From assembly GCA_937877655.1 (NCBI GenBank), contig CALFJC010000176.1:11634-75633 (forward strand): a stretch of DNA of 64,000 bases, given 5' to 3'. Source of the stretch: an uncultured Selenomonadales bacterium (GTDB lineage Bacteria > Bacillota > Negativicutes > Selenomonadales > Selenomonadaceae). The first letter of the stretch is position 1; each line of letters opens with the position of its first letter. Below, in pieces: positions 61,468 through 64,000 of the stretch. Under the pieces are notes generated by a model, which was not told where the DNA came from, did no database searches, and saw only the letters and a program-made list of their open reading frames with translations. The position numbers were made by a program, and so were the translations under genes.

Positions 61468-62826
61468 TTATTTCCTCTTGTCGTTCCAAACATCCACATT
61501 TACTTGACGAGCGCGGGCAATGGCAAGATTATCTTTCGGAACATCTTTTGTAATCGTCGAGCCCGCCGCAACATACGCGCCTTCCTTAACGGTAACGGGC
61601 GCAACCAAATTTGTATTGCAACCGATAAAGGCGTTATCCTCAATCGTCGTGCGGAATTTCTTTTTGCCGTCGTAATTGCAAGTGACTGTTCCGCAACCGA
61701 TATTGACGCCCGAACCAATGTCAGTGTCTCCGATATATTGAAGATGCGGAAGCTTGGAGCCTTCGCCGACATTGGAATTTTTCACTTCGACAAAATTGCC
61801 GATCTTGACGTTCTCGCCGATTGTCGTTCCGGGACGAATATGAACATAAGGACCCATCGTAACGCCGTCAAGAATCTCCGCCTCGTGGCAGTAGCTGAAT
61901 TGCGCCTTAACTTTGTTGCCGACTCTCATATCGGTAAAGCGGACGTTGGGACCGATTTCGCAGTCTTCGCCGATTATCGTATTGCCCTCAATGTAAGTGT
62001 TCGGATAAATAATTGTATCCTGCCCGATTTGAACGTCGCCGTCAATAAAAGTTGTGTTGGGATCGATAATCGTAACTCCGCTTTCCATAAGTGCCACTTC
62101 TTTTCTCATGCGAAGAGCTTTATCGGCGGCGGCAAGTTGAATGCGATTATTTATCCCGATTGTTTCAATGCAATATTCTGCTTTGAACGCGCCGATTTTT
62201 TCTCCCGCCTCTTTTAAAATCGGTAAAACGTCGGGTAAATAATATTCGCCTTGAGAATTTTCATTGCCGATTTTTTCCAACGCGCCGAAAAGTTTTTGTA
62301 CGTCAAAGCAGTAAACGCCCGCATTGACTTCACGAATTTTCTTTTCGTCCTCGTTAGCATCTTTATCCTCAACAATTTTTTTAAAGGAGCCGTTGTCCTC
62401 ACGAATTACTCTGCCGTAACCTGCGGCGTCGGGCATTTCGGCAGTCAAAACTGTCGCCGCGCAGTTTGATTTTTCGTGAGCATCTGTGAACTCTTTCAGC
62501 AATTCACTTGTCAAAAGCGGAGTGTCGCCGCACAAAATTAAAACTGTGCCTTTCGATTCCGCAAATTTTTTTTTCGCCGTAAGTACAGCGTGACCCGTGC
62601 CAAGCTGTTCTTCCTGCAAAACGAATTCGACGCCCGAAATTGTTTTTTCAACAAGTTCCGCGCCCGAACCGATTACCATAACTTCACGCGTCGAGCCGAT
62701 TTTTTTTGCCGCCTCTATCACGTATTCAACCATCGGCTTGCCGCCGACTTTATGCAGGACTTTGGGCAATTTGCTTTTCATGCGCGTGCCCTTGCCCGCT
62801 GCCAGTATCAGGGTTTCAAGTTCCAT
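61468..62826 (-). CDS. glmU: Bifunctional GlcNAc-1-P uridyltransferase / GlcN-1-P acetyltransferase
   Basis: The 452-residue protein has the nucleotidyltransferase start LILAAGKGTRMKSKLPKVLH, QLGTGHAV, LILCGDTPLL and EVNAGVYCFD. A left-handed beta-helix of hexapeptide repeats follows (from about residue 250: IIYPNTYIEGNTIIGEDCEI, VRFTDMRVGNKVKAQFSYCH). The acetyltransferase site is GCGTVTCNYDGKKKFRT, and the C-terminus is VAAGSTITKDVP. It makes UDP-GlcNAc for peptidoglycan and surface glycans. ATG 62826 follows AAAGGAGA. It lies 38 bases after the GntR regulator gene. Confidence 0.97.
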   Translation of the reverse strand: MELETLILAAGKGTRMKSKLPKVLHKVGGKPMVEYVIEAAKKIGSTREVMVIGSGAELVEKTISGVEFVLQEEQLGTGHAVLTAKKKFAESKGTVLILCGDTPLLTSELLKEFTDAHEKSNCAATVLTAEMPDAAGYGRVIREDNGSFKKIVEDKDANEDEKKIREVNAGVYCFDVQKLFGALEKIGNENSQGEYYLPDVLPILKEAGEKIGAFKAEYCIETIGINNRIQLAAADKALRMRKEVALMESGVTIIDPNTTFIDGDVQIGQDTIIYPNTYIEGNTIIGEDCEIGPNVRFTDMRVGNKVKAQFSYCHEAEILDGVTMGPYVHIRPGTTIGENVKIGNFVEVKNSNVGEGSKLPHLQYIGDTDIGSGVNIGCGTVTCNYDGKKKFRTTIEDNAFIGCNTNLVAPVTVKEGAYVAAGSTITKDVPKDNLAIARARQVNVDVWNDKRK

Positions 62827-62864
62827 ATTTATTCTCCTTTTTAATTGCCATCTGTCATTAACTC

Positions 62865-63539
62865 CTATTTTTTTCGCATCGCTTTGAGAAGAGTTTCTTC
62901 CGCCTGTTCCATATGACGTTCTGCCGCCTCGCGAGCCGCATTTGCATCGCCCGCCGCTATCGCCTCGACCATTGCCCGATGCTCCTCCAAAGTTTCTTGA
63001 AGGCGTCCGGGATAAGACATTGACAGCGTGCGAAAACGCGCAAGTTGTTCTTTCAAGTTACTGATTATCGTAACAAGTCTTTCGTTGCGGCTGACTTGAT
63101 AAAGCAAGCCGTGAAATTCAATGTCCGTCGCAACTATTTTTTCAATGTCGTTATTTTTTATGTGCCCTTCGATTTCGACGAGTAAATTTTGGAGTTTTTC
63201 AAGTTCATCGGGCTCAATGCGCACCGTCGCCAATTCGGTTGAAAGCGATTCAAGTGCCGAGCGAATCTCGAAAATTTCTTTGACGTCTTTAACCGAAACA
63301 TCCGAGACGTAAGTTCCTCTGCGCGGCAACATTATCACATAGCCTTCCTGTTCGAGCTTGCGAATTGCCTCGCGCACGGGCGTTCGACTTATCCCCAATT
63401 CTTCGGCTAATTGCACTTCCATTAAACGTTCGCCCGGCTCCAAAATTCCGCGCCGTATTGCGTCGCGCAGTGCCTCGCAAACCGTTTCGCGGAGCGGCTG
63501 ATAATTATTTATCGTTATCGGTTCAAGTCTGTTGCCCAT
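62865..63539 (-). CDS. GntR-family transcriptional regulator (FadR subfamily, FCD domain)
   Basis: The 224-residue protein has an N-terminal winged helix: LRDAIRRGILEPGERLMEVQ, LAEELGISRTPVREAIRKLE, MLPRRGTYVSDVS. A complete FCD domain follows, with FEIRSALESLSTELATVRIE, D-x3-H in ATDIEFHGLLYQVS, EHRAMVEAIAAGDANAAREA and AERHMEQAE. The effector is unknown; the FCD metal-site residues (Asp, His) are kept, unlike the decayed paralogue at 54.2 kb. AAGGATG precedes ATG 63539. It sits between ispE and glmU, a recurrent order in Clostridia and Negativicutes. Confidence 0.93.
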   Translation of the reverse strand: MGNRLEPITINNYQPLRETVCEALRDAIRRGILEPGERLMEVQLAEELGISRTPVREAIRKLEQEGYVIMLPRRGTYVSDVSVKDVKEIFEIRSALESLSTELATVRIEPDELEKLQNLLVEIEGHIKNNDIEKIVATDIEFHGLLYQVSRNERLVTIISNLKEQLARFRTLSMSYPGRLQETLEEHRAMVEAIAAGDANAAREAAERHMEQAEETLLKAMRKK

Positions 63540-63555
63540 TGTTATTCATCCTTAC

Positions 63556-63767
63556 TTAAAAAGTCTTTGTAATAAAAATTTGTGCGCCCAAATTTTCGAC
63601 GCTCTCGGCGATTTTTTCAACGCCTTGTTCGTCAGTCAATGCAAAAATCGTAGAGCCCGACCCGCTCATTGAAACGGCTTTGGCACCGGCGGCAAGCATT
63701 TTGCTTTTCAACTCGGCAATGGCGGGGATTTTTTGCGCCGCAACTTTTTCAAGGGCGTTTGAAAAAT
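63556..63767 (-). pseudogene. Extra 3' fragment of ispE (tandem duplicate)
   Basis: Read on the minus strand it repeats the last 68 or so codons of ispE (NALEKVAAQ through MSGSGSTIFALTDEQ to a TAA at 63556-63558). An in-frame TAA lies just upstream of the homologous part, so it is not translated as part of ispE. It matches the ispE end at an offset of 233 bases with a few substitutions near the stop (SGAQIF becomes LGAQIF). Confidence 0.85.
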
Positions 63768-64000
63768 TTTAAATGCCGCGCCTGAAGTTCAAAAAGTTTT
63801 GGTGATAAAAATTTGTGCGCCCGAATTTTCGACGCTCTCGGCGATTTTTTCAACGCCTTGTTCGTCAGTCAATGCAAAAATCGTAGAGCCCGACCCGCTC
63901 ATTGAAACGGCTTTGGCACCGGCGGCAAGCATTTTGCTTTTCAACTCGGCAATGGCGGGGATTTTTTGCGCCGCAACTTTTTCAAGGGCGTTTGAAAAAT
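63567..64000 (-). repeat. Tandem duplication of the ispE 3' end (offset 233 bases)
   Basis: Bases 63567-63767 and 63800-64000 are near-identical direct copies. Copy 2 reaches the window edge, so its true length may be greater. Confidence 0.9.
63789..64000 (-). CDS. ispE: 4-diphosphocytidyl-2-C-methyl-D-erythritol kinase, C-terminal part
   Basis: The gene enters from beyond base 64000. The visible end reads FSNALEKVAAQKIPAIAELK and KAVSMSGSGSTIFALTDEQ, which is GHMP-kinase motif 3 of IspE, then a TGA at 63789-63791. IspE phosphorylates CDP-ME in the non-mevalonate isoprenoid pathway. The order ispE, gntR, glmU, prs fits a conserved Firmicute neighbourhood. The distal part is outside the window. 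Confidence 0.85.
   Translation of the reverse strand, partial: FSNALEKVAAQKIPAIAELKSKMLAAGAKAVSMSGSGSTIFALTDEQGVEKIAESVENSGAQIFITKTF

Noticed and set aside
61405..62217. 270-residue plus-strand frame opposite glmU
   Set aside because: Antisense shadow; the minus-strand glmU reading is complete and conserved.

Overview
The window looks like a chromosomal segment from a diderm Firmicute of the Negativicutes (Selenomonadales/Selenomonadaceae-like). Support is indirect: Firmicute gene neighbourhoods (PP2C phosphatase with PASTA kinase, rex-secG-est-rnr, ispE-gntR-glmU-prs) sit with a Na+-translocating decarboxylase gamma/beta pair and with genes expected of an outer-membrane organism (a giant RTX-type protein without a Sec signal, an O-antigen-ligase-like protein). 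TTG is used often as a start codon behind good GGAGG sites. There are no tRNA or rRNA genes and no CRISPR array that I can see.

Layout. 1-4.5 kb: 3' end of birA, a MATE exporter and a Tad-domain surface protein with a C9 tract near its start. 4.6-7.6 kb: PP2C phosphatase and PASTA Ser/Thr kinase. 8-11.5 kb: rnhA and uvrC (divergent), then nagA convergent to uvrC. 12-13.5 kb: decarboxylase gamma and beta subunits. 13.76-36.3 kb: one 7,512-codon gene, a third of the window, encoding a repeat-built RTX-like protein behind an unusual leader. 36.5-46.9 kb: valS, folC, O-antigen-ligase-like gene, rex, secG, esterase, an HPr-domain fusion, a thioesterase and rnr. 47-54 kb: a small secreted protein, an OGT-like glycosyltransferase with Uma2 and methyltransferase-like genes, a Tat-type metallo-hydrolase, a membrane protein and lepA. 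54-57 kb: a decayed sugar-acid catabolic locus (gntR, garR, DUF1537 kinase and gntP remnants) interleaved with IS200/IS605-like palindromes and a possible 345-nt RNA gene. 57-64 kb, minus strand: htpG, prs, two accessory genes, glmU, a GntR regulator and the 3' end of ispE.

The intergenic DNA is distinctive. A modular palindromic element occurs five times (two copies at 7.56-7.95 kb, one each at 11.6, 40.4 and 59.1 kb); its three hairpins keep pairing although the arm sequences differ between copies. A second family of AATTAGG-like 7-mer arrays sits at gene ends and supplies the stop codons of uvrC, nagA and a small minus-strand gene; a related array lies in frame inside folC. Three partial tandem duplications (birA-MATE spacer, start of the PASTA kinase gene, 3' end of ispE) show frequent local duplication.

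How the genes fit together. Most are housekeeping (translation, DNA repair, cell-wall precursor and nucleotide synthesis, redox control). The accessory layer is about the cell surface: the giant RTX protein, Tad protein, O-antigen-ligase-like protein, OGT-like glycosyltransferase and DUF1919 protein. The strongest candidates for something undescribed are the covarying palindromic element, the leader and repeat architecture of the giant gene, the HPr fusion and the small transcription unit at 56.3-56.6 kb. Family names come from reading translations and recalling motifs; no database search was possible.
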